Source: JACCYI01 sp963828075
Lineage (GTDB): Bacteria; Actinomycetota; Thermoleophilia; Solirubrobacterales; Solirubrobacteraceae
DNA length: 64,000 nt
NCBI GenBank assembly: GCA_963828075.1
Contig: CAWHDH010000021.1
Location: 2,914,001-2,978,000, forward strand
Direction: 5' to 3'
In this document: piece after piece, positions 1-9,294 of the stretch
How the letters are laid out: every line of letters begins with the position of its first letter
How positions within the stretch are numbered: the stretch's first letter is position 1
The notes under the pieces: generated by a model
Databases searched by the model: none
The model's input: only the letters and a program-made list of their open reading frames with translations
Told to the model about the DNA's origin: nothing
Position numbers and translations under genes: made by a program

Positions 1-2
1 GC

Positions 3-2074
3 GGCGGCAAGACCGAGGCGTACCTCGGCCTGTCCGCGTTCACGATCGTCCTGCGTCGGCTGCGCGGCACGGGCGGCGGCGTCAGCGTGATCATGCGCTA
101 CACGCTGCGGCTGCTGACGCTCGACCAGCTGGCCCGCGCCGCGGGCCTCGTGTGCGCGCTGGAGCTCGAGCGCCAGCGAGGCCGAGGAGCGCTACGGCGC
201 CTGGCCGTTTGAGATCGGCCTCTGGGTCGGCAAGGCGGCAACGCCGAACATCATGGGACGCAAGGGCGACCAGCGCTCCGACACCGCGCGCACGAAGGTC
301 CGGCAGTTCAAGAACGACCCGCGCAGCAAGCCGTCGCCGATCCCGCTGGAGGAGTGCCCGTGGTGCGGCGAGCGCTTCACAGCAGACTCGTTCGCGCTGC
401 TGCCCGACGACGACAACCCGACCGAGCTGCGGATCGTCTGCACGAACCTCGACTGCGAGTTCAACGGCGACCGCACGCTGCCGATCGTCGCCGTCGACGA
501 CCCGATCTACCGGCGCCTTCCGGCGTTCCTCATCGCCACGGTCGACAAGTTCGCGACGCTGCCGTGGATCGGCCGCTCCGGCGCGCTGCTCGGTGGCGCC
601 GAACGCAGCGACACGCACGGCTTCTACGGTGCGGCCGACCCTGGGCGAGGCCGGCCGCTGCCAGCGCCGATCTCGCCGCCGGACCTCGTCATCCAGGACG
701 AGCTGCACCTCATCGCCGGACCGCTCGGCACGATGGCCGGGCTGTATGAGACGGCGATCGAGCGACTGTGTGTCCGGGAGGTCGATGGTCACGTCGTGCG
801 CCCGAAGATCGTCGCCTCGACCGCGACGGTCCGCCGCGCCCAGGACCAGATTCAGGCGCTGTTCGGGCGTCCGCTGACTCAGGTCTTCCCGCCGCCGGGC
901 CCAGATCGCCGCGACTCGTTCTTCGCCCGGACGGTCGCGCCGTCCAGTGCTCCGGCTCGCCGCTACCTCGGCGTCGCCGCGCAGGGCCGCAACCCGAAGG
1001 TCGTCATGCGCAAGGTCTGGCTGGCGCTGATGAGCGCCGCCGAACACCTGTACCGCGAGGCCGGCGGCCACGAGAACCACGAGAACCCAGTCGACCCGTA
1101 CATGACCGTGCTGGGGTACTTCAACAGCCTCCGCGAGCTCGGCGGCGCGCGGCGAATCCTCGAGGAAGAGGTCCGCAACACGCTCAAGAGCTACGGCGAG
1201 CGGCGGCGCGTCGGCGAGCAGACGCGGCTCTTCCGCGATCGCCGGACGTTCTCGGAGGTCGTCGAACTGACCTCGCGCGTCTCGACCGACAAGGTCGCTG
1301 AGGCGCGCCGCCGTCTCGGGGTCGGCTTCCACGAACAGCAGCGGGTCGACTGCGCGATCGCGACGAACATGATCTCGGTCGGCCTGGACATCCCGCGGCT
1401 GGGCCTGATGGGCGTGCTCGGCCAGCCGAAGACCGCCGCCGAATACATCCAGGCGACCAGCCGCGTCGGCCGCAGCGACGAAGGGCCCGGCCTCGTCGTG
1501 ACGCTGCTGAACATCCACAAGCCGCGCGACCGCTCGCACTACGAGCGCTTCCGCCACTACCACGAGACCTTCTACCGCTCGGTCGAGGTCGGCAGCGTGA
1601 CGCCGTTCTCCGCGCGCGCACTCGACCGCGGGTTTGCCGGCGCGCTCGTCGCCCTGGCCCGCCACGTGCGGCCGCAGCTCACGCAGCCGCGCGGCGCCGA
1701 ACACGTCGGCGCGACGCGCATCGAACTCGAGCAACTGCTGCGTCAGGCGTTCCGGGAGCGCGTCGAACAGCAGCCGATGTCCGATGAAGAGCGAGCCGAG
1801 CGGGTCAACGGTGTCGAGAGCCGCGTCGTCGACCTGCTCGATTCGTGGGGCAAGGTCTACGACGACTACGCCGCCGACGGCATCGAAATGCAGTACCAGA
1901 AGTACGAGCTCGACAAGCCCAAGCCGCTGCTGCGCGAGATGCTCGACACCGACTTCACCTCCGAGCATCACCGCAAGTTCCGCGTCAACCGCTCGCTGCG
2001 TGACGTCGAGTCCGAGGTCAACCTCTTCCTGACCGAGCTCAACGGCCGATGGGTTGAGGAGGACGACCTCGTGA
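3..2074 (+). pseudogene. drmA: drmA, DISARM helicase, 5'-truncated by window edge and frameshifted
   Basis: DrmA is the SF1/SF2-type helicase of the DISARM antiphage system. The window opens inside the gene at its Walker A motif (GGKTEAYLG, from base 3). After a frameshift near 178 the main frame continues. It carries the helicase motif II DELH (about bases 700-710), a STAT motif III (about 820) and the motif VI string QATSRVGRS (about 1450). These motifs and the order helicase, DUF1998 protein, PLD protein identify the family. The frame runs on past the expected stop. A TGA at 2072-2074 in another frame would give the usual 4-bp GTGA overlap with drmB, so a second indel shortly before it is likely. 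There are no nonsense changes apart from those caused by indels, so either recent decay or indel errors could explain the break. Confidence 0.85.
2056..2062 (+). promoter_or_regulatory. Shine-Dalgarno site for drmB
   Basis: GAGGAGG lies 8 nt ahead of the GTG at 2071. It decides the drmB start and shows that translation was coupled to the end of drmA. Confidence 0.6.
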
Positions 2075-3867
2075 GTCGCGCCCACGGGCAGGTGCGACGC
2101 AGCCAGGTCATCACGAACCTGGGGACCGGGTGCGCTGATCGACCTCCCACGCCACGCCGGGATCATCGGCGGTCTTGAGACATGGCCAGGGGTCGGCGAT
2201 CTCGAGGAGATCATCGACACGCGCTTGACTCGCAAGCTCGCGCTGATGACGGGGCTCGCCGATCCGCGTCTATACGCGCCGCCGCCGGATTCGACGGCCC
2301 CCGGCGAACAGAAGCGGGGAATCGGGGTCTGGCGGTTCCCGGAGTGGTTCGTCGTGCAGGAAGCCCCGGGGCAGCAGGGCGCGGTGCGCGCGCGTCGCCT
2401 CGTGCTGCGCAGCATGCTCGATGAGCGCGGGAGGTTCGACGGAAGTGACGTCGTGCCCACCCGATTCGTACGTGCGTGCCCGCGCGGGCACATCGACGAC
2501 GTCAACTGGCGGCGGTTCGCTCACGAAGCGGGAGACACCTGCAAGCGACAGCTGTGGCTGGACGAGCGCGGGACCGGCGGCGACCTCGCCGACTTGATCG
2601 GTGCGCTGCGAATGCGGCAAGATCCGAGGGCCTCCAGAAGGCGGCCGAGTTCGAGACCCGGTCGCTGGGCACGTGCCGCGGGTTGCGCCCATGGCTCGGC
2701 CGCGGCAACCGTGAGGACTGCACCCTCCCCAGCCGCCTGCTGATCCGAACCGCCGCAAACGCCTACTTCCCGCAGGTGATGAGCGCGCTCTCGCTGCCCG
2801 ATCACCGCACGGGCATACAGAAGGTGGTCAGTGAGCTCTGGGATGACCTCGGCATCGTCGATGACGTCGAGCGACCTCGCGTTCCTCAAGAAGAAGCCAA
2901 GACTCGCCGCCAAACTCGCAGGGCTCAACGACGACGACGTGCTCGAAGCGATCGGCCGCGAAAAGCTCGGCACCGCGGCAGAGCGCCCCGTCAAGCAGGT
3001 CGAGCTCGACGCGGTGCTGGCCGTGCCCGAAGGGTTCGGCGACGACGTCCCGATCGATCCGAACTTCCACGCCCGACGGCTCCCCGACGCGATCTGGCGT
3101 CAGTCGGCGATAAGCGACGGGATCGCCGCGGTGATCCAACTTCACCGCCTGCGGGAGGTGCTGGCTCTCACCGGCTTCACAAGGTTCGAGGCCGTCACCC
3201 CAGACATCGACGGCGAGTACGAAAGCGATGTCGAGCGCGCCGACCTCGCCGATGACCCGAAGTGGTTCCCCGCCGTCGAGAATCGCGGCGAGGGCATCTT
3301 CGTGCTGCTCGACTCAGCCGCGGTGAAGGCTTGGCTCGGCCGCCCCGACGTGAAAGGACGACTCGACGAGCTCGTCCAAGGCCACGCGGAATGGACGAGC
3401 TCGCCGCAACATGCAACGGCCGTTTCCTGGCGGCCCCTACGTGCTGCTGCACACTTCTCGCACCTGCTGCTGCAGTCGCTGGCGATGCGCTGCGGCTACC
3501 CGGCAAGCTCGATCCGCGAGCGGGTGTACGTCGACCCCGCGGCCGACCGGTATGGCCTGATGCTCTACACCGCCAGCCCAGACGCCGAGGGCACGCTTGG
3601 TGGCCTGGTCGGGCAGGCCCGCGACATCGAAGCGCATCTCGCCGTTGCGCTGCGTGCCGGCGGGCTCTGCTCCAACGACCCCGTCTGTGCTCAGCACTCT
3701 CCCGGGGAGGGGTTCGAAGGACGCTGGCTTACACGGCGCCGCCTGTCACGGCTGCGCGCTGATCGCCGAGACATCCTGCGAGATGCGCAACGACTACCTC
3801 GATCGCGCACTCGTCGTTCCGACGCTCGCGGTTCCGGGTGCGGCGTTCTTCCCCAGCGATCCAGTGA
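2071..3867 (+). pseudogene. drmB: drmB, DISARM DUF1998 protein, multiply frameshifted
   Basis: DrmB is the DUF1998 partner of DrmA, and the two form the DISARM core that blocks incoming phage DNA. Starting at GTG 2071, the N-terminus has the family's QVRRSQVIT opening. The reading frame then moves between all three frames: near 2131, twice at 2610-2640, and near 2870, 3400, 3455 and 3725. Conserved pieces remain in order: ARACPRGHIDDVNW-like zinc region (about 2480), CGYPASSIRERVY (about 3490), SNDPVC (about 3675), CHGC (about 3750) and SCEMRNDYLDRALVV (about 3775-3825). Cysteine pairs are retained. The end is inferred from a TGA at 3865-3867 overlapping the drmC start, but the final open frame reads straight into drmC. 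As written, no full-length product can be made. Confidence 0.85.
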
Positions 3868-4649
3868 CCCGGCCGCTGCTCGATCTCCCGTCGCACCTAC
3901 GCCAGCGGCTGGTCCGCGCCTTGGAAACCGGCCAGCTCGGCACCCCGTACTCGGAGATGGCCGTGCGCAATGCACTCGGTGGCGCCGGGGAGGCCAGCGG
4001 CATCCGTGACGAGCTTCAGCGGCTGCACGACCGCGGCATCAATGGGACAGCCGTTGCCTACGCGATCAAGCTCGCGGCTCGAGGCGGAGTCGAGCGTCTC
4101 ACGTCCCGACCTGGTCTGGTCGGGGCCCGAGGTGCGCGGCCTTCACGCCCGCGATACCCGTCCCGTGTTCGAGGAGTTGGTCGGCGGCGCGCAGACGTCG
4201 CTATGGATCTGCGTCGTACACCTACTACGACGGTCCGAAGGCATTCGATCTGCTGGCGCGACGGATGGACCAGGTATCCGGCCTGCAGACCACGCTGCTA
4301 CTCAACATCAAGCGCGACTGGGGAGACACGTCGCCGAGCGACGAGCTTGTTCGCCGGTTCAGCCGACCAGCTGTGGAGCAAGGGCTGGCCCGGAACGCGC
4401 CGGCCGGACGTCTTCTACGACCCGAGGTCGTTGCTGGTCGACAGCGACAGGGCGGTCCTCCACGCCAAGGCCGTCGTCGCCGACGACGCGGTGGCGTTCG
4501 TCACGTCGGCCAACCTCACCGAGAAGGCATTCGACGAGAACATCGAGGTGGGGGTGCTCTCGCGAGATCGCGCGCTCGCCACGAGCCTGTCGAAGCACTT
4601 TCGCGTGTTGATCGAACGCGAGCTGCTGCTGCCGCTGCCTACCGCGTGA
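3864..4649 (+). pseudogene. drmC: drmC, DISARM phospholipase D-like protein, frameshifted
   Basis: DrmC is the PLD-superfamily accessory protein of DISARM. The GTG at 3864 opens VTRPLLDLPSHL. Frames change near 4080, 4220 and 4370. The C-terminal third is intact and shows the HKD signature HAKAVVADD (H-x-K-x4-D, about 4460) followed by TSANLTEKAFDENIE, the usual PLD continuation. The segment between 4110 and 4215 encodes the conserved region around VRGLHARDTRPVFEELV. It is the last DISARM gene here and no methyltransferase follows. If the system was once complete, its methylase (drmMI) and drmD would have to lie left of the window, which fits class 1 DISARM better than class 2; that is inference. 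Confidence 0.8.
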
Positions 4650-4749
4650 GTCCCCTGGTTCGGCCGAGGTTGCACCGTCCAGCAACCCCGCACCCTTTGG
4701 TTCGCAGGTCCCTACTGCCGATGCGCTCCGGCTACTGACAGTATGTTCT

Positions 4750-4770
4750 TGGGCCGTATTTGGGCCGCAT
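4750..4770 (+). repeat. 21-bp repeat, left copy (candidate integrase arm site)
   Basis: An exact 21-bp match to 10874-10894. It is itself built from two near-identical decamers, TGGGCCGTAT and TGGGCCGCAT. It sits about 95 bp left of the left tRNA-type repeat. Tandem short repeats near a tyrosine-recombinase core are typical of arm-type sites, but this role is inferred. Confidence 0.5.
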
Positions 4771-4864
4771 CAGCCAGAACCGCGAGTCCGTCCAGTCCGA
4801 AAAGTCCTGCAAATCGCCACTATGCCCTAACGGGCAGTTCCCGCAAATAGCGGGAAAGTGCTCG

Positions 4865-4906
4865 ATGGTAAGGAAGGGGTCTCCGGTTCGAGTCCGGAAG
4901 AGGGCT
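4865..4906 (+). repeat. att repeat: 3' half of a tRNA-Thr(GGT) gene (left copy)
   Basis: The sequence reads as the anticodon loop ATGGTAA (anticodon GGT), the 3' anticodon stem GGAAG, a variable region, a T-arm with stem TCCGG/CCGGA around loop TTCGAGT, and the acceptor 3' strand AGAGGGC plus T. No matching 5' half precedes it: the base-paired partner of GGAAG is absent. It is therefore a tRNA remnant and not a gene. It matches 10762-10803 with one mismatch over 42 bp (38 bp identical without a break). The integrase gene ends 17 bp to its right. This is the usual layout of an integrated element using a tRNA 3' end as attachment site. Confidence 0.8.
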
Positions 4907-4922
4907 TGTCGGGAAGGTCCTG

Positions 4923-6062
4923 CTAGTCCGGGGTTTGCTCTGACGATCGGTGATCGCCATCGGCCGTCGGAATGTCCACCCGACGTCCACCAGCGTCCAC
5001 GGTGGCCTCACTCAGCGCGTCGAGCAGGCGGATCGCGTGCTCGCGCCCGTCGCGGGCGAGGTGGCCGTAGTGGCGGTCGATCATGGTGAGGCTGGCGCCC
5101 ATGTAGCGCGAGAGATCGAAGGTCGAGATGCCGGCGCGCAGAGCCAGCGTCGCGAAGGTGTGGCGTAGATCGTAGACGCGGCGCACCGGGTCGATTCCGG
5201 CCCGGCGCTGGGCTGGCTTCCAGTCGCGGAGCCGAAAGTTGTGGAGGTCGAGATAGCTGCCGGACGGCGAGGGGAACAGCATCGGCGTTCGCGCGGCGGG
5301 CAGTCGATCGAGTGCCTCCAGCGCCCGGGTCTGGAGAGGAACGGCGCGCACGCTCGCTTGGGTCTTCGTGCATTTCAGCCGTCCGTTGGTGAAGGCGAGA
5401 TGGACGTATGCGACGCGCGCGTCGCGGTCGATGTCGTGGTGCTCGAGTGCGATCCACTCGCCTGGACGCAGACCCGTCGCGGCCGCGAAGATCACCATCG
5501 GTCCGTGGCGGGGCCCGAGCTTCGTCGCGACGGCGTCGAGTTCGGCCCAGCTCTCGAACGGCCGCATCTCGGTCGGCCGTCGTTGCGGGTTGCCGACGCC
5601 GACCTTCGCGGGGTTGGTGTCGATCAGTCCCCACTCGACGGCACGGGCGAGAGCTTGACGTAGCGCCTGGGTGGCTTCGAACCGATGGCCGGGCGGGATG
5701 GTCATGCGCCACGCGGCGATTTCCTGCGAGCGCAGCTCGGCGATCTGGGCATCGCCGAAGGCGTCGACCGCCTTGCCGAGCACCCACCGCAGCTTGCCGA
5801 GCGTCGTCGGCTCGACGTCGTGCTGAGCGAGGTACTCGTCGACGAGTTCAGCCAGGGTGAGAGAGTGCGTCGGCGCTCGTTGCGCGCGGCGCGCGCGTTC
5901 CAGCGCGCGGCCGAGTGCCTGCCGGGCGTCGTTCTCGGTCACGAACCCGCCGCGTTGCACCCGCTTCGATCCGCGGCCTGCGAGGCGGCAGCGGTACGCC
6001 CATAGCGGGTTGCCCTCTCGATCTCGCGACCTGAGCGTGAACACCTGGCCTTGCTGCGTCAT
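4923..6062 (-). CDS. Tyrosine recombinase/phage-type integrase
   Basis: A 379-residue site-specific recombinase with an N-terminal AP2-like arm-binding segment (MTQQGQVFTLRSRD start), a SAM-like core-binding domain (residues about 65-160) and a C-terminal catalytic domain (about 175-350). Visible catalytic features are the first Arg in TGLRPGEW, the beta-hairpin Lys near KCTKTQ, the YDLRHTF box (first His replaced by Tyr, as in many relatives) and the nucleophile region DRHYGHLARD. The gene converges on the left att repeat, with its stop only 17 bp away. It would catalyse insertion and excision at tRNA-Thr. It is the only recombinase in the window and has no frameshift, unlike its cargo neighbour. 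Confidence 0.93.
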   Translation of the reverse strand: MTQQGQVFTLRSRDREGNPLWAYRCRLAGRGSKRVQRGGFVTENDARQALGRALERARRAQRAPTHSLTLAELVDEYLAQHDVEPTTLGKLRWVLGKAVDAFGDAQIAELRSQEIAAWRMTIPPGHRFEATQALRQALARAVEWGLIDTNPAKVGVGNPQRRPTEMRPFESWAELDAVATKLGPRHGPMVIFAAATGLRPGEWIALEHHDIDRDARVAYVHLAFTNGRLKCTKTQASVRAVPLQTRALEALDRLPAARTPMLFPSPSGSYLDLHNFRLRDWKPAQRRAGIDPVRRVYDLRHTFATLALRAGISTFDLSRYMGASLTMIDRHYGHLARDGREHAIRLLDALSEATVDAGGRRVDIPTADGDHRSSEQTPD

Positions 6063-6136
6063 GACGACGACGGCTCCTCTCGACCGGACACGTGTGATCG
6101 TCGCTGGGCGTGTGAGGGGCGTACAGGCGGGCGCGC

Positions 6137-8504
6137 TCAGGCGCCGTCGATCGCGTAGGACATCGCGCGGTATGACCGGGCGCGTTTGGCGAACATGCGC
6201 CGCAGGACCGGAACCTCGGCATCGACGTAGTCGTAGATGCAGGCGTCGCGCTTGCCTGGGTGTGACCGGTGCAGACGACCGGCGTACTGCACGACTGTCC
6301 CCTTCCAGGCGATCGGCATCGTGAGCAGGAGCGTGTCGAGCCGTGGGTCGTCGAAGCCCTCGCCGATGTACCGTCCGGTGGCCACCAGCACGCGCGGCTG
6401 GTCGGGCGCAAGCGCGGTGAGGCGCGCAAGAGCGGCGCGGCGCTTACGCGGCGTGACATCCCCGTGCAGCACCACGACTGTCGGCACGTGGGCCTGAAGC
6501 TTCGTCGCGAGACGCTCGAGATGCTCGCGTCGCTCGGTCAGGACGAGCGGGACGCGGCCGTCCGCGAGCAGTTGACGCGTGTCTCGGACGATGAGCTCGG
6601 TGCGAGCGTCGTCAGCCGCCAGCGCGGAGTAGATCTCCTGGATGGCCGCATCGGACGGCAACACGGCGGGGTCGAACGGCGTGTCGCGGCGCACGACGCG
6701 CAGCGCGAGTCCAGTCTTGGTCGCGGCGAGGATGGTGTGCCGGACGGGACCGCATTGCATCGCGATGATCGGCTGGTGGCCGTCGCGGCGGTAGGGGGTG
6801 GCGGTGAGCCCGGTGACGAAGCGCGCCGGGCAACTCGCCAGGACGCGCTCGACCGAGACGGCAGGCACGTGGTGGCACTCGTCGACGACGACATGACCGT
6901 AGGTCGCCAGCAGCGTCCGGTCGCTCTCGGAGCGCGCAAGCGTCTGGACGGTCGCGACATCGAGCTCGCCGGTCGGCTTGCGCCGTCCGCCGCCGATCAC
7001 GCCGATGTCGTGGTCACCGAGGTCGAGGAACTCGCGCAGCCGCTCGACCCATTGCTCGACGAGCGGTTTGCGGTGGACGAGGACGAGCGCCGACCGGCCT
7101 CGCGCGGCGATCATGTGCGCGGCCATCACGGTCTTGCCCGCCCCGGGTGGAGCGCATAACACACCGAGATCGTGGCCCAGCAGCTTGCGTACCGCGAGTG
7201 CCTGCTCTTCGCGCAGCGCGCCGGCGAACGCGGCGTCGAGCGGCGAGCCGGCAACGCGTTCGTCGGCGAGCTCGAACGTCACGCCGAGATCTGCGAAGAG
7301 CGCGGCCACCGCCTCAGTGCACCCGCGCGGGAGCGCGACGTGGTGCGGCAGGTTCTCAAAGCACGTGATCAGTCGAGGCGTGAGCGCGGTCGACAGACGC
7401 ATCGCCTGGCGTTCGCCGAACTCCGGATTGGCGAACGCTGCCAGGCGGCGAAGCGCGTCCAGGAGAGGAGGCGGGACCCCGTCGCGCTCGACGTACAGTC
7501 GGTCGGCGAGCGTGGCGCGCACCTGGCGCGGGAGGTGGACCGTGGCCAGCCGGTCGGTCAACGGCCGTGCCGCGCGCCACGGCGTCTCGCCTTCGCGCGC
7601 CGGATCGATGACGCCGAGCGCGTCGTTCCCGCGCTCGTCGGCGATCAACGCCTGGAGCTGCTGGCCGCTGATCCGCGGTAGCGAGGCCAGGAAGGTCCAC
7701 TGATCGGGATGCGGTTCGAGGGCCTCGTCGAGGAACTCGGTATTCCCCTGATCGCGGGCTGCCCGCTGCAGTGGCAGAGCGATGAGGTTGCCAAAGCCGC
7801 CGGCCGGGAGCGTGTCCTGGCTGGGGAACAGCCGGTCGTAGGAGTCCATGCTCAGCGTCGAGGACCGTGCCATCGCGCGCGTGAGCAGCAGCGAAGCCGA
7901 GCGAGCGGGCATCTGCTGCTGCGACCGGCTCGGAGAAGAACAGCCACACGTGGGCTCCGGCACCTGAGCGCGATCGCTCGACGGCGGGCGTGAGCCCAAC
8001 GTGGGTGCAGATATCGCGCAGAGCAGCGACGTCCGCGGACCAGGACTCGCCGTCGAGGTCGATCGCGAGCAGGTGGCACGTGTCGTCTTCCAGCAGCGGG
8101 TAGAGGCCCATCACGATCCGGCCCTGAAGGTGGTCACGCACAGCCCAGTCGTCGGCTGGTGCGAAGGCCTGGTTCGGGCAGGCGGCGCAGCGGACGCGAG
8201 GCTTCTCGCACACGCCCGGCCTCCACTCGTTCGCGCACTGCGGCGAGTAGCCAACTCGTCCCTTACGGCTCTCCCAGCGCACGGCGAAGACGTCGTCCCG
8301 TCCACGAAACAGCGAGCGAAACAACTCGATCTTTCGATCGGGCGCCAACAGCGTCGAGGCGCTGTGCCCCGACGGCGTGGCAGTCGGGTCGGCTGCCTGC
8401 CGGAGCTCGCGTAAGCGCTGCTGCGCGGCCTCTAGCTGCGCCGCATGCCTCTCGACCTCGGCCTCGGCGGCACGGATCGCGGCCTCGGGGTCCGCTCGAG
8501 TCAC
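6137..8504 (-). pseudogene. Archaeo-eukaryotic primase-SF2 helicase fusion (TOTE-like), one frameshift
   Basis: The N-terminal part, from GTG 8504, starts with a coiled coil (about 35 residues rich in AEAEVERHAAQLEAAQQRL). An archaeo-eukaryotic primase domain follows, with a cysteine cluster (CEKPRVRCAACP), the metal-binding hhhDhD motif LAIDLDGESW and the GAHVWLFF strand. The C-terminal half is an SF2 helicase with Walker A APPGAGKT, DECH box VVDECHHVP, motif III TATPYRR and motif VI QYAGRLHR. The same architecture is assigned in Pfam to TOTE conflict systems. A single indel near 7885-7893, at a GCTGCTGCT run just after the primase core, splits it. Corrected length would be about 789 residues. 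The 74-bp gap to the integrase suggests a shared minus-strand transcript. Function in defence is inferred from family and context. Confidence 0.8.
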
Positions 8505-8588
8505 GGCCCGGATTCTGCACCGCGCTCCGGCGTACCAAGGCGGGGGCTCGGACCCGGGGATGACCTGAGGGTCCGCCACCGCGGACAG

Positions 8589-8594
8589 TAGGGT
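8589..8594 (+). promoter_or_regulatory. -10 box (TAGGGT) for the TIM-barrel gene
   Basis: TAGGGT ends 7 nt ahead of ATG 8602, the spacing expected for a leaderless mRNA in actinobacteria. It favours ATG 8602 over the in-frame GTG at 8593, which would lie inside the promoter. No clear -35 element was found. Confidence 0.4.
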
Positions 8595-8601
8595 GGCGCC
8601 C

Positions 8602-9294
8602 ATGGTCCCGGCGCTCCTGTCCAACCGGTCGCATCTGCTGCGAACGCACATGACGGTCGGGGCCTCGACCGGCTACATGGAGTCGCAGCGCGGCTCGTGG
8701 CCTGAGCTGGTCGCCGAGGCGGCATCGGTGTCCAGCGTCGCGGCCGAGCTGTCGGCCATCTCCGAGCCCGAGCTGCCCGATCTTCTCGAGTTCCTGACGA
8801 CTGCTCCTCGATTGCCCTTCCGGTATGTGAGCGTCCACGCGCCCTCCAAGCATCGCGTACTCGCGGAAGATGACCTGGTCGAGCTGCTGATGCGGATCCC
8901 CGTCTGGGTCGATGCGATCGTGCTGCATCCGGACACGATGCAAGAGCCCTCGGCGTTTCGGCTGCTGGGGCGCCGGCTGCTCATCGAAAACATGGACACG
9001 CGCAAGGACGGTGGCCGGACCGCTGACGAACTTGCCGCCGTCTTCGCCGAGTTGCCGGCGGCCGGGCTGTGCTTTGACATCGCCCACGCCAAGGACGTGG
9101 ACCCGACGATGACGGCGGCCGTCGAGATCCTCGACCGCTTCTCCGGTCGCTTGCGGCACGTCCACATCAGCTCGCTCGACGAGGCGCAGCATCACGTCCC
9201 GTTGACCGCCGAGGACGAGGAGCTGTTCGCGCCGGTTCTCGAGCGCTGCCGGGACGTGCCGTGGATCCTCGAAGCACCGCCGCCGGGCCTGTAG
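8602..9294 (+). CDS. Sugar-phosphate isomerase/AP-endonuclease-2-like TIM-barrel protein
   Basis: A 230-residue single-domain TIM barrel of the xylose isomerase-like/AP endonuclease family 2 fold. The order of probable metal ligands matches that fold: His in VSVHAP, Glu in LLIENMD, Asp and His in CFDIAHAKD, His in RHVHISSLD and a C-terminal Glu in WILEAP. The exact substrate cannot be told from sequence. Its last 34 bp overlap the start of the nucleotidyltransferase gene, so the two are co-translated, and the pair is transcribed away from the primase-helicase. Position on a small island beside conflict-type genes suggests the pair is accessory cargo, not core sugar metabolism. Confidence 0.75.
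   Translation: MVPALLSNRSHLLRTHMTVGASTGYMESQRGSWPELVAEAASVSSVAAELSAISEPELPDLLEFLTTAPRLPFRYVSVHAPSKHRVLAEDDLVELLMRIPVWVDAIVLHPDTMQEPSAFRLLGRRLLIENMDTRKDGGRTADELAAVFAELPAAGLCFDIAHAKDVDPTMTAAVEILDRFSGRLRHVHISSLDEAQHHVPLTAEDEELFAPVLERCRDVPWILEAPPPGL

Noticed and set aside
4822..4906. A complete tRNA starting at a GCCCTAA on the left side
   Set aside because: The T-arm and acceptor strand are good, but there is no anticodon stem-loop with a U33, no D-arm, and the acceptor pairing fails after five bases. Only the 3' half is real.
4820..5011. Minus-strand frame reading through the T-arm with the string DSNRRPLPYH
   Set aside because: It is the reverse complement of tRNA-type DNA, a well-known source of false proteins.
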